From an uncultured Eubacteriales bacterium (GTDB taxonomy: Bacteria > Bacillota_A > Clostridia > Christensenellales > Aristaeellaceae): a stretch of 16,176 nt of DNA. The position numbers and the translations under genes were made by a program. The stretch's first letter is position 1; each line of letters opens with the position of its first letter. Below are positions 7,010 through 14,210 of the stretch, piece after piece. The stretch lies in NCBI GenBank assembly GCA_900321945.1, contig ONXY01000070.1, positions 1 through 16,176 of the forward strand, in the 5' to 3' direction. Below the pieces are notes generated by a model. It searched no databases. It had not been told where the DNA came from and was given only the letters and a program-made list of their open reading frames with translations.

Positions 7010-7900
7010 TCAGTTGTAGTGGATCCGGCGGTCCTGGCTGAAGAACCGCGGCAGGGAGAACACCATCAGCAGCGCCAGCATGATCACCGTCAGCGTGGAG
7101 GAACGGCCGTAGTTCATGTTGGTGAAGCCCTGCTGATAGATATAGTACAGCAGCAGGGAGGACGCGTTGTTCGGCGCGCCTTCCGTCATGATGATGACCT
7201 GGTCCGCCAGCTTGAAGCAGTTGGTGAAGGCGACGGTGGACACGAACAGCGTGGTGGGCGCCAGCAGGGGCAGCGTGACGTACCGGAAGGTTTTCCAACC
7301 CGTCGCCCCGTCGATGGCCGCCGCCTCCAGCACGTCCTGATTGATGCTCTGAATCCCCGAGAGGAAGAACACCATCAGGTAGCCCGCCTCCCGCCATACG
7401 TACATCACGGCCATGGCGGGCAGCACCGTTTCCTTGTTGGACAGCACGTTCATGGGCGGCTGTCCGAAGCTGGCCAGCAGCTGGTCGAACAGGCCGTTGC
7501 GCGCCATGTAGATGAACATCCACACGCTGGCGATGGCGATCATCGGCATGACCGACGGATAGAAGAACGCGGAGCGGATGAAGCCGATGTGCTTTCCCTT
7601 CCGGTTCACCAGCAGCGCCAGGCAGATGCCCAGGATCATGCTGGGAATCACCGTCATCAGGGCGAACGACAGCGTGTTGCCCATGATCTTCCAGAAGGTG
7701 CTGTTGCCGGCGAAATAGGTGTAGTTCTCGAACGCGATGAATTCCGGCACCTTGCCCATCTTGTACTTGAACAGGCTCAGATATACGCTGCGGAACACGG
7801 GATACACCGTGAACACCAGCATGACCGCGACGGCGGGGATCAGCAGCAGCCATCCCTGCAGCGTTTCCCGGCGGCGCCGGGCGGCGGCGGGATTCGTCAT
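7010..7900 (-). CDS. Sugar ABC transporter permease, MalF/UgpA type
   Basis: This is the partner channel subunit of the importer. The 296 residues begin with a basic cytoplasmic tail (ARRRRE) and contain six predicted helices (about 17-38, 77-98, 110-132, 158-183, 208-232 and 266-286). The EAA loop begins EAAAIDGATGWKTFRYVTLP at residue 192. The length fits the short MalF/UgpA class without the large periplasmic loop of E. coli MalF. ATG 7900-7898 has GGAGG at 7911-7907. It follows the binding-protein gene after 127 bp that hold two hairpins, which probably lower its expression relative to the binding protein. Substrate specificity cannot be read from permeases of this type. Confidence 0.95.
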   Translation of the reverse strand: MTNPAAARRRRETLQGWLLLIPAVAVMLVFTVYPVFRSVYLSLFKYKMGKVPEFIAFENYTYFAGNSTFWKIMGNTLSFALMTVIPSMILGICLALLVNRKGKHIGFIRSAFFYPSVMPMIAIASVWMFIYMARNGLFDQLLASFGQPPMNVLSNKETVLPAMAVMYVWREAGYLMVFFLSGIQSINQDVLEAAAIDGATGWKTFRYVTLPLLAPTTLFVSTVAFTNCFKLADQVIIMTEGAPNNASSLLLYYIYQQGFTNMNYGRSSTLTVIMLALLMVFSLPRFFSQDRRIHYN

Positions 7901-7915
7901 CTTCAGCCTCCGTTC

Positions 7916-7936
7916 CGTCCCCGGAAGTCGGGGACG
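7916..7936 (-). promoter_or_regulatory. Hairpin just upstream of the permease ribosome binding site
   Basis: Eight-base arms (7916-7923 with 7929-7936) enclose a GAAGT-type loop. The structure ends only 4 nt before the GGAGG that starts the first permease, so it could block upstream RNA decay or modulate ribosome access. Confidence 0.45.
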
Positions 7937-7963
7937 CGGGAATATTCCGGGATGAAAAGGAAA

Positions 7964-7994
7964 CGGGCGGCGGAACCCGCGGTTCCGCCGCCCG
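7964..7994 (-). terminator. Intercistronic hairpin, leaky terminator or mRNA stabiliser, after the binding-protein gene
   Basis: A perfect 14-bp GC-rich stem (7964-7977 with 7981-7994) has a 3-nt loop. On the minus strand it is followed by GUUUCCUUUUC, a broken U-tract. It lies 33 bp after the binding-protein stop and before the permeases. Such hairpins, as in malE-malF systems, leave the binding protein in excess over the membrane subunits; that role here is inferred. Confidence 0.6.
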
Positions 7995-8027
7995 CCGCGT
8001 TATGCGGGATGAATCGGAAGAAATGTC

Positions 8028-9317
8028 TTACTGATAGTCGGACAGCAGATCGTCGCCCTGTTCCTGCGCGGCGGCCAGCGCCTCGGCGGCGGTCATTTCG
8101 CCGGTCACCGCGGCCTGGATGTTGTCGTTCAGGATCCGCCACATCTCGGCGGCGTTGTAGGTGGTCAGCTCGGGCTGCGCGTAGGGCAGCTGCTCGTAGG
8201 CGACCAGCGCCTGCGGGAAGGAGGCGTAGTAGTTCTTCAGCACCTCGGTCTCGTAGCAGCTCTCGCGGGTCGCCACATAGCCGGTGTCGATGGACCACTG
8301 GGCGGCGTTCTCGGTGGAGCACATGAACTTGATGTACTTCCAGGCCGCCTGCTGGCGCTCCTCGCTGATGCCCTTGGTGATGTAGAAGTTGCCGCCGCCG
8401 GTGGGGGCGCCCCACTGACGTCCCGCGGGCAGGAACGCCACGCCGAAGTCGAAGTTGGCGTTGTTCTTGATGTTGGTCAGGTTGCCGGTGGTGTGATAGA
8501 TCATGGCCACTTCGCCGGCCAGGAACTGGGTGGGCATGTCGGTCCACTGCACGATACCGGGGGCCATGCAGTTATACTTGTTCTGCAGGTCCAGCCACAG
8601 CTGCAGGGCTTCGACGTTCTCGGGCGTATCGAAGTACACGTGCTTGCCGTCCGCGCTCATCAGGCCGACGCCGTTGGTGCAGTTCTGCAGGGAGAAGCCC
8701 GTGAAGGCCCACTGGGCGGAACCGGAGTTCAGGGCGATCGCGACGCCGTAGCGGTTCTCGTTGGTCAGCTTCTGCGCGTATTCAACCAGCTCCGTCCAGT
8801 TCTGGGGAGCGTGGTCCGGATCCAGGCCGACTTCGCGGAAGGCGTCCTTGTTGTAGAACAGCACCATGGTGGACCGCTGGAAGGGGATGGAGATGATGTG
8901 TCCGCCCTCCACGTAGGAGTCCAGCATGAATCCGTCGATGAAATCGTCCACGAAGGCCTGTCCTTCGGGATCGGCGGCGATGATGTCGTCCAGGGGCATG
9001 GCCATGCCGGTGTCGTCCATCGTGAAGCGCTGGGTCGCCAGGCTCACGAACAGGTCGGGCTGGCCGCTGGTGCCGATGGCGGTCTGGATGGCGGTCACGG
9101 TGTCGTCGTAGTTGCCGGTGTAGACGGCCGACACATGGATGTCCGGGTTCTGCTCGTTGAAGGCGTTGGTCATGTTGTCGATCAGCTGGGCCGCGGAGCC
9201 GCCCACGTTGACCGGGAAGAACATGGTGAGCTCAAGCGGGTCGTCCGCCAGCGCGGAAACCGAAACCAGGCTCAGCAGCAGCGCGAGAGCAAGGATCATG
9301 GAAAGGATTCTTTTCAT
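8028..9317 (-). CDS. Extracellular sugar-type ABC substrate-binding protein
   Basis: The 429-residue protein captures the substrate outside the membrane and delivers it to the two permeases. It has a Sec signal peptide (basic MKR, hydrophobic 4-20, probable cleavage ALA24-D25) and no lipobox Cys. The mature part shows the SBP_bac_1 pattern: LELTMFFPVNVGGSAAQLIDNM at the start, PDLFVSLA, FYNKDAFREVGLDP with the following NWTELVEYAQKL, FLAGEVAMIYH, and GAPTGGGNFYITKGISEERQQAAWKYIKFM. Opening with FFPVNVGG resembles glycerol-3-phosphate/UgpB-like proteins, but the ligand is not certain. ATG 9317-9315 has AAAGGAGG at 9332-9325. It is the first gene of the operon, behind a perfect consensus promoter facing a divergent LacI-type regulator. 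Confidence 0.95.
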   Translation of the reverse strand: MKRILSMILALALLLSLVSVSALADDPLELTMFFPVNVGGSAAQLIDNMTNAFNEQNPDIHVSAVYTGNYDDTVTAIQTAIGTSGQPDLFVSLATQRFTMDDTGMAMPLDDIIAADPEGQAFVDDFIDGFMLDSYVEGGHIISIPFQRSTMVLFYNKDAFREVGLDPDHAPQNWTELVEYAQKLTNENRYGVAIALNSGSAQWAFTGFSLQNCTNGVGLMSADGKHVYFDTPENVEALQLWLDLQNKYNCMAPGIVQWTDMPTQFLAGEVAMIYHTTGNLTNIKNNANFDFGVAFLPAGRQWGAPTGGGNFYITKGISEERQQAAWKYIKFMCSTENAAQWSIDTGYVATRESCYETEVLKNYYASFPQALVAYEQLPYAQPELTTYNAAEMWRILNDNIQAAVTGEMTAAEALAAAQEQGDDLLSDYQ

Positions 9318-9373
9318 GGGATTTCCTCCTTTAATTTAATTGGTCGGGTCGTGCGGGCCCTTCATTCAGCCGC

Positions 9374-9402
9374 ATTATAGCACCGGGATTGAATCGTGTC
9401 AA
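9374..9402 (-). promoter_or_regulatory. Consensus promoter of the ABC transporter operon
   Basis: On the minus strand -35 TTGACA (9402-9397) and -10 TATAAT (9379-9374) are both perfect and spaced by 17 bp, with a TGC just before the -10 (extended -10). So strong a promoter needs repression, which fits the overlapping operator candidate and the divergent LacI-type gene. The leader is about 50 nt. Confidence 0.9.
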
Positions 9403-9403
9403 T
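9388..9403. promoter_or_regulatory. Candidate LacI-family operator
   Basis: Arms ATTGA and TCAAT flank ATCGTG. The 14-bp core TTGAATCGTGTCAA (9389-9402) has the central CG and 7+7 geometry of LacI/CcpA-type operators, although the inner positions do not match perfectly. It overlaps the -35 box and spacer of the transporter promoter, so a bound repressor would exclude RNA polymerase. Assignment to the divergent regulator rests on position and family habit. Confidence 0.5.
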
Positions 9404-9410
9404 ATTCCGG

Positions 9411-9440
9411 TTGACAAAAAAATAAATCATCGGATATAAT
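9411..9440 (+). promoter_or_regulatory. Consensus promoter of the LacI-SBP fusion gene
   Basis: -35 TTGACA (9411-9416) and -10 TATAAT (9435-9440) are perfect with an 18-bp spacer. The -35 box is 8 bp from the -35 of the opposing transporter promoter, so the two polymerases, and any repressor between them, must interfere. Confidence 0.88.
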
Positions 9441-9536
9441 CTGTCCGGACGCTGAGTTTGTGGTTTTTCTGCCGGTTTCCGGCCGTATCGCACCGTTTTA
9501 CGGCCGCTGGCCGGCAGGCGGAAAGGAGGGGCGCGC

Positions 9537-11729
9537 ATGGTTACCATAAAGGATATCGCCAGAGCCGCCGGCGTTGCGCAGGGCACCGTGTCCAACGTGC
9601 TCAACCGCCGCGGCAACGTGAGCAGCGAGAAGATCCGCCTGGTCATGGACGCCTGCGAGCAGCTGGGATACGTGCCGAACGAACGCGCCAAGATTCTCCG
9701 CCGGGGCCGTTCCGACCTGCTCGGCGTGCTGATGCCGAACCTGACGGACAGAAGCTGTCTGGATTTTTACACCAGCTTCCGCGCCTGCGCGGAAGCGCGG
9801 GGATACGCGGTGCGGCTGTATCTTCGCCGCTCCGGCGGGCCGAACGCGGAGGAGAACGCCATTCAGGAGGCGCGCAGCGACATGGTGAGCGGGCTGGCCG
9901 TCTTTTCCGTGGATTTTCTGCGCAGCAAAGGGCAGCCCCGCCCGGAGCCGGAGAATATGCGCCTGCTGTATGTGGAGCGGCACCCCTTCGCCGGCACGGA
10001 TTATATCGGTTTCGATTACCGGAAGGCCGGCCGGGAGACCGCCCGGCGCGTCATGGAGAAGCGTCCGGGCCGCGTGGTGCTGGTGACGGGCAATCTGCGC
10101 TATTCCAACGAAGCGGATTTCGCCCGCGGGTTCGCGGAGGAAACGGCGGATTCCGGAATCCGGATCACCTCGCTGAACATTCATCACGACCGCGAGCACA
10201 TCAGCCTGCTGCAGACGCCGGAGATCGCGGAAGCCGACGCCGTGGTCTGCTCCCGCCTTGAGCTGGCGGACGCGGCGCGGGACATCCTTTCCACTTTTTA
10301 TAACGGAAGGATGCCGGATATCTTTACGGTGTCGCCGATCTGCACGCTGCCCGGAAACGGCTGCGTCAAATATGAGCTGAACTACCGCCGTCTGGGCGAC
10401 GCCGCCGCGTGCCGCCTGATCGGCCAGCTGGAAAACGCTTCCCCGCCGGAGGAGCGGATTCTGGAAAACACGGGCTTCCGCTCCTGGAGTCCCGCCCCCC
10501 TGCGCGTTTCCGGCGCTCCGGAGCCGATCAACATGGTCACGCTGGACAGCCCGGCCGCCTACATCGCCCGGGACATGAGCCGTCTCTATACCCAGACCAC
10601 CGGCGTGCCGGTGAACATCACGATCTATTCCTACGACGAAACCTACGAGATCTTCAACAATCTGCGGGAGGGTTCCAGCTTCGACGTCATCCGTCTGGAC
10701 GTGTCCTGGCTGAGCTGGTTCGCCGAAAAGCTGCTGCTTCCCCTGAACGCCGTGTCCCCCGGCATCGAAAAGGAGCTTACGGGCTTCCTTCCCGGGCTGC
10801 TGGAGCGTTTCTGCTATGTGGACGGCGTACCCTACGCCCTCCCCGGCTCCCCCAGCACGCAGATGCTGTTCTACCGCACCGACCTGTTCGAGGATGCGAT
10901 GAACCGGCGCGTCTTCCGGGAGAAACACCATCGGGAACTGACCCTTCCCCGGACGTTTGAGGAGTTCAACCGCATCGCCGCGTTCTTTACCCGGCGCCTC
11001 AACTCGGATTCCCCCGTGTCCTACGGAGCCACCCTCACGCTGGGCTCCACGGGCGTGGCGGGCAGCGAGTTTCTGGCCCGCCTGTTCAGCGAGCAGGAGA
11101 ACCTGTACGACGGCGACGGGGAGATCCGTCTGAACGGCCCGGCGGGCGTCCGCGCGCTGACGCGGCTGCTGGAGCTGCGCAGTTATTCCGCCCCCGAGTA
11201 CTGCTCCTGGTGGACCTCCACGGCCCGGGCCTTCGCGGACGGCGACGTGGCCATGGCCGTTCTGTACAACAATTTCGCCGCCCCGCTGGTGGGCTACCAT
11301 TCCCGGGTGCAGGACAGCATCGGCTACGCCATGATCCCCGGCGGCAATCCCTGCATCGGCGGCGGCGCCGTCGGCGTCAGCCGTTTTTCCCGCCGGCCGG
11401 AGCAGGCGCTTCATTTCATCCGGTGGCTGTGCAGCGAGCCCGTGGCCTCCGCCAGCACGCTGTTCGGCGGCGTATCCCCCTGCAGCGCCTCCTACGACAA
11501 TTACAGCATTCTGAACAGCTACCCCTGGCTGGATCTGGCCCGCTCCTGCTTTACCGCGGCCCGGGGCCGGCGCGTGCCGCCCGGAAAAAAGGCGCCTTTC
11601 GACGAGCGCCGCTTCATGAGCATCGTGGGCATGGCGGTCAAGAACGCCTACAGCGGCGCGCTGTCCCCGCAGGCGGCCCTGGATTACGCCCAGCGCCTGA
11701 TGCGGGAGCAGTTCCCGGAAATCTTCTGA
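9537..11729 (+). CDS. LacI-type regulator fused to an extracellular-type solute-binding domain
   Basis: The 730 residues comprise a LacI helix-turn-helix (VTIKDIARAAGVAQGTVSNVLN, 2-23) with hinge helix near 47-57, a LacI-type sensor domain (about 60-325, from LLGVLMPNL), and an SBP_bac_1-like domain (about 330-720). The latter shows FDVIRLDVSWLSWFAEKLLLPLN, PYALPGSPSTQMLFYRTDLFED, FADGDVAMAVLY and a GGGAVGVSRFSRRPEQALHFIRWL signature. There is no signal peptide or membrane segment, so this second binding domain must act in the cytoplasm. LacI regulators usually have about 330-350 residues, so the length is double. AAAGGAGG (9522-9529) sits 7 nt before ATG 9537, and the frame is open throughout. 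Divergent placement suggests it represses the ABC operon, sensing ligand through either or both domains. Confidence 0.93.
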   Translation: MVTIKDIARAAGVAQGTVSNVLNRRGNVSSEKIRLVMDACEQLGYVPNERAKILRRGRSDLLGVLMPNLTDRSCLDFYTSFRACAEARGYAVRLYLRRSGGPNAEENAIQEARSDMVSGLAVFSVDFLRSKGQPRPEPENMRLLYVERHPFAGTDYIGFDYRKAGRETARRVMEKRPGRVVLVTGNLRYSNEADFARGFAEETADSGIRITSLNIHHDREHISLLQTPEIAEADAVVCSRLELADAARDILSTFYNGRMPDIFTVSPICTLPGNGCVKYELNYRRLGDAAACRLIGQLENASPPEERILENTGFRSWSPAPLRVSGAPEPINMVTLDSPAAYIARDMSRLYTQTTGVPVNITIYSYDETYEIFNNLREGSSFDVIRLDVSWLSWFAEKLLLPLNAVSPGIEKELTGFLPGLLERFCYVDGVPYALPGSPSTQMLFYRTDLFEDAMNRRVFREKHHRELTLPRTFEEFNRIAAFFTRRLNSDSPVSYGATLTLGSTGVAGSEFLARLFSEQENLYDGDGEIRLNGPAGVRALTRLLELRSYSAPEYCSWWTSTARAFADGDVAMAVLYNNFAAPLVGYHSRVQDSIGYAMIPGGNPCIGGGAVGVSRFSRRPEQALHFIRWLCSEPVASASTLFGGVSPCSASYDNYSILNSYPWLDLARSCFTAARGRRVPPGKKAPFDERRFMSIVGMAVKNAYSGALSPQAALDYAQRLMREQFPEIF

Positions 11730-11837
11730 GTTTTCCGAACGCTCCGGCCTTCCCCGCCTGCGCCCGCTGTTCCCGCGGCTCCGGCGCCGTCCCTTCCGCG
11801 GGCCGCGGACCGTATCCCCTCTCCCGGCCGCGGGCGT
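11730..11837 (+). other. GC-rich intergenic stretch without a clear terminator
   Basis: After the fusion gene comes about 100 bp of GC-rich, C-biased sequence with short overlapping palindromes such as CCGCGG, but no stem followed by a T tract. The fusion transcript may therefore read into the antiporter region. I see no gene here on either strand. Confidence 0.4.
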
Positions 11838-11844
11838 GAAAAGA

Positions 11845-11873
11845 TTGTCTTTTCCGGAGCGCGGTGGTACAAT
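11845..11873 (+). promoter_or_regulatory. Promoter of the antiporter-MgtC operon
   Basis: -35 TTGTCT (11845-11850) and extended -10 TGGTACAAT (TACAAT 11868-11873) are spaced by 17 bp. A small hairpin, GAAAAGA with TCTTTTC (11838-11844 and 11848-11854), overlaps the -35 box. Confidence 0.75.
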
Positions 11874-11906
11874 ACGGACACAAATTCTGAAAGTCCCCGG
11901 AAGGAG

Positions 11907-13388
11907 GTGGTTTTCCTGTTCCCCTGGGTTCATGAAAACGCGGAACCGACCGCCACCTCCGTCATCATCTCCATGGCCCTCGTGCTGATCTCCGGCTTCC
12001 TGATGACGCGGGTCACGAAAAAGCTCCGCCTCCCCAACGTGACGGGATACATCCTCGCCGGGATTCTGATCGGCCCCTTCGGCCTGAACATGATTCCGCG
12101 GCATTTCATCCGGCATACGGATTTCCTCTCGGACATCGCCCTGGCCTTCATCGCTTTCAGCACCGGCGAATTCTTCCGCGTCTCCGCCATCCGGAAAAAC
12201 GGCGGAAAGGTGATCGTGATCACGCTCTTTGAGGCGCTGGCCGCCTCCGCGCTGGTGTTCGTCGCCGTCCGCTTCGTCCTGGGCATGGAGCTGGCCTTCT
12301 CCGTCGTGCTGGCGGCGCTGGCCGCGGCCACGGCCCCCGCCTCCACCATGATGACCATCCGGCAGACCGGCGCGAAGGGCGATTTTGTGGACACGCTGCT
12401 GCAGGTCGTGGCCTTCGACGACATCGTCGGCCTGGTGGCCTTCTCCGCCGCCGTGGCCGTCGCGGTCTCCAGCTACGCGGGCACGGGCTTCTCCTTCTCC
12501 GCGCTGGCGGCGCCCATCCTGTCCAACCTGGGCGTGCTGCTGCTCGGCGCGCTGTTCGGCGTGCTGCTGAAATACGCGCTGCGCAACCGCTCCTCCAGCG
12601 ACAACCGGCTGATCATCTCCGTGGCGCTGCTCTTCGCCTTCTGCGGCATCTGCGCCATGCTGGAGATCAGCCCGCTCCTCGGCTGCATGGCCATGAGCAC
12701 CGCGTACATCAACCTGACGGAGGACGAAAAGCTCTTCCGCCAGCTGGGATATTTCTCCCCGCCGATCCTGCTGATGTTCTTCGTCCGCTCCGGCATGAAC
12801 TTCGATCTGAACGCCGTCTTCAGCAGCGGCGGAAGCATCGGCTCCGCTCCCCTGCTGGCCGTCGGCGTGGTTTATTTCGTGACCCGCATCCTGGGCAAGT
12901 ACGCCGGCGCCTGGGCCGGCTGCGCCCTGGCGCGGAAGCCCCGGAAGGTCCGGGATTTCCTGGGCCTGGCCCTGGTTCCCCAGGCCGGCGTCGCCATCGG
13001 CCTCGCGGCGCTGGGCGCCCGCACCCTGGGCGGGGAAACCGGCCGGGCGCTGCAGACCATTATCCTGGCCTCCAGCATCCTCTACGAGCTGGCGGGCCCC
13101 GGCCTGGCGAAGCTGAGCCTGTACCTCTCCGGCTCCTACAGCACGCGGCTGGAGGAGATGGTCCAGGTCGCCGAGACGGACGAATGGGGCCGGCCGAAGA
13201 CGGAGGCCCAGAAGCTGATCGAGCGGGTGGACGCGATCCAGAAGGAGCTGGCCGCCCGCGCGGAGGCGCCCTCGGAGGAGGAGCGGGCCTTTACGGAGGA
13301 AGCGGTCCGGAATTACGAGGAAACCCTGAGCGAGCGCGCGATGACGCGCCGGCAGCTGCGTTATAAAGGAGGGCGTTATTTCAGATGA
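11907..13388 (+). CDS. CPA2-type cation:proton antiporter (Kef/NhaS3-like), membrane
   Basis: The protein exchanges monovalent cations (Na+ or K+) for protons across the membrane. It has about twelve hydrophobic segments, the family motif NVTGYILAGILIGPFGLN in the second helix, the paired acidic residues in VAFDDIVGL (D171/D172 counted from the GTG), and RSGMNFDL in a late helix. A charged, helical tail of about 90 residues follows the last helix; there is no full TrkA-N domain as in KefB/C. The GTG at 11907 is the outermost usual start, but the strong Shine-Dalgarno AAGGAGGTG (11901-11909) overlaps it; best spacing instead favours the in-frame CTG at 11916. Its stop overlaps the start of the MgtC-like gene by 4 nt. 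Confidence 0.9.
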   Translation: MVFLFPWVHENAEPTATSVIISMALVLISGFLMTRVTKKLRLPNVTGYILAGILIGPFGLNMIPRHFIRHTDFLSDIALAFIAFSTGEFFRVSAIRKNGGKVIVITLFEALAASALVFVAVRFVLGMELAFSVVLAALAAATAPASTMMTIRQTGAKGDFVDTLLQVVAFDDIVGLVAFSAAVAVAVSSYAGTGFSFSALAAPILSNLGVLLLGALFGVLLKYALRNRSSSDNRLIISVALLFAFCGICAMLEISPLLGCMAMSTAYINLTEDEKLFRQLGYFSPPILLMFFVRSGMNFDLNAVFSSGGSIGSAPLLAVGVVYFVTRILGKYAGAWAGCALARKPRKVRDFLGLALVPQAGVAIGLAALGARTLGGETGRALQTIILASSILYELAGPGLAKLSLYLSGSYSTRLEEMVQVAETDEWGRPKTEAQKLIERVDAIQKELAARAEAPSEEERAFTEEAVRNYEETLSERAMTRRQLRYKGGRYFR

Positions 13389-14110
13389 TTCAGGCGTCGA
13401 ATGATCCGATTGTCGGACTGATCGGGAGCTGGGCTTCCGATATCAACCTCTGGTCCATCCTGCTCCGGATCGCGGCTTCGGCGGTTCTTTCCGCCATGAT
13501 CGGCACGGAGCGCTCCAGCAAGCGGCACTCCGCGGGTCTCCGGACCTTCATGCTGGTCTCCCTCGCGGGAACCGCCGCCATGCTGGTGGATCTGTGGCTG
13601 TTCACCCGGCTGCGGGCGGGCCTCTTTCTGCTGAGCGTCGCGGCGGTCGTCTCCACGACGATGATCGCCACCAACTCCCTGTTCATCTCCTCCCGGAACC
13701 AGATCAAGGGCATCACCACTTCCGCGGGGCTCCTGGTCTGCTGCTTCCTGGGCGTCAGTCTCGGCGCCGGGCTTTACACGCTGACCGCGGTCTCCGCCGT
13801 CGCCATGTTCTTCTGCCTGTCCCTGCTCCCGAGCCTGGAGTCGTTCCTGAAGGACCGCTCCAATCACTTCGAGCTGCATCTGGAGCTGACCAGCAGCGCG
13901 CGCCTCCGGGATTTCGTCACCACGATCCGGAAGCTGGGCCTGAAGATCGACGATATCGAGACGAACCCGGCCTACGTGAACTCCGGCCTCAGCGTCTATT
14001 CGATGGCCCTTTCGATCACCCGCGGCGAGCTGAAGAAGTTCAAGACGCATAAGGAGATCATCGACGCCCTTTCCACCCTGGAGTACGTGTCCCACATTGA
14101 GGAGATCTGA
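13385..14110 (+). CDS. MgtC/SapB family membrane protein
   Basis: The 241 residues match the MgtC/SapB family: four to five N-terminal helices (about 20-145) with the signature IGTERSSKRHSAGLRTFMLVSLAGT (starting G40-T41-E42-R43, AGLRT at 50-54), followed by a soluble C-terminal ACT-like domain (about 155-241). MgtC proteins are linked to Mg2+ or pH stress and, in Salmonella, to control of the F-type ATPase; the role in this organism is not known. The ATG overlaps the antiporter TGA (ATGA), with AAAGGAGG at 13365-13372, so translation is coupled. Pairing with a cation antiporter suggests joint ion and pH homeostasis. Confidence 0.93.
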   Translation: MIQASNDPIVGLIGSWASDINLWSILLRIAASAVLSAMIGTERSSKRHSAGLRTFMLVSLAGTAAMLVDLWLFTRLRAGLFLLSVAAVVSTTMIATNSLFISSRNQIKGITTSAGLLVCCFLGVSLGAGLYTLTAVSAVAMFFCLSLLPSLESFLKDRSNHFELHLELTSSARLRDFVTTIRKLGLKIDDIETNPAYVNSGLSVYSMALSITRGELKKFKTHKEIIDALSTLEYVSHIEEI

Positions 14111-14127
14111 TCCCCCTGAATAAAGTC

Positions 14128-14157
14128 CGGGCCGTCCGGCGCATGCCGGACGGCCCG
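14128..14157. terminator. Terminator after the MgtC-like gene
   Basis: A perfect 13-bp GC-rich stem (14128-14140 with 14145-14157) with a GCAT loop is followed by TTTCATT on the plus strand. On the minus strand the same hairpin is followed by GGACTTTATT, so it may also serve the convergent gene that ends at 14209. Confidence 0.75.
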
Positions 14158-14180
14158 TTTCATTCTGTTCGGTTCCGCGA

Positions 14181-14210
14181 GGGCGCCAGTCCCGGCGCCT
14201 GTTTTTTTTT
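14181..14210 (+). terminator. Second, U9-tailed terminator on the plus strand
   Basis: GGCGCC arms (14182-14187 and 14194-14199), extended by one G-U pair, are followed after one base by nine T residues (14202-14210). The T run abuts the stop codon of the convergent minus-strand gene. With the hairpin at 14128-14157 it makes a tandem terminator. Confidence 0.75.

Noticed and set aside
6845..8326. A 493-codon plus-strand open frame across the permease genes
   Set aside because: It runs antisense to three transporter genes, has Gln/His/Arg-rich low-complexity composition and ends in Arg/Ser-rich nonsense.
9498..12116. An 872-codon minus-strand open frame opposite the LacI-SBP gene
   Set aside because: High GC leaves the antisense frame open. 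The translation is a low-complexity Gly/Arg/Ala/Gln/His mix without ribosome binding site, while the sense frame is plainly a LacI-SBP protein.
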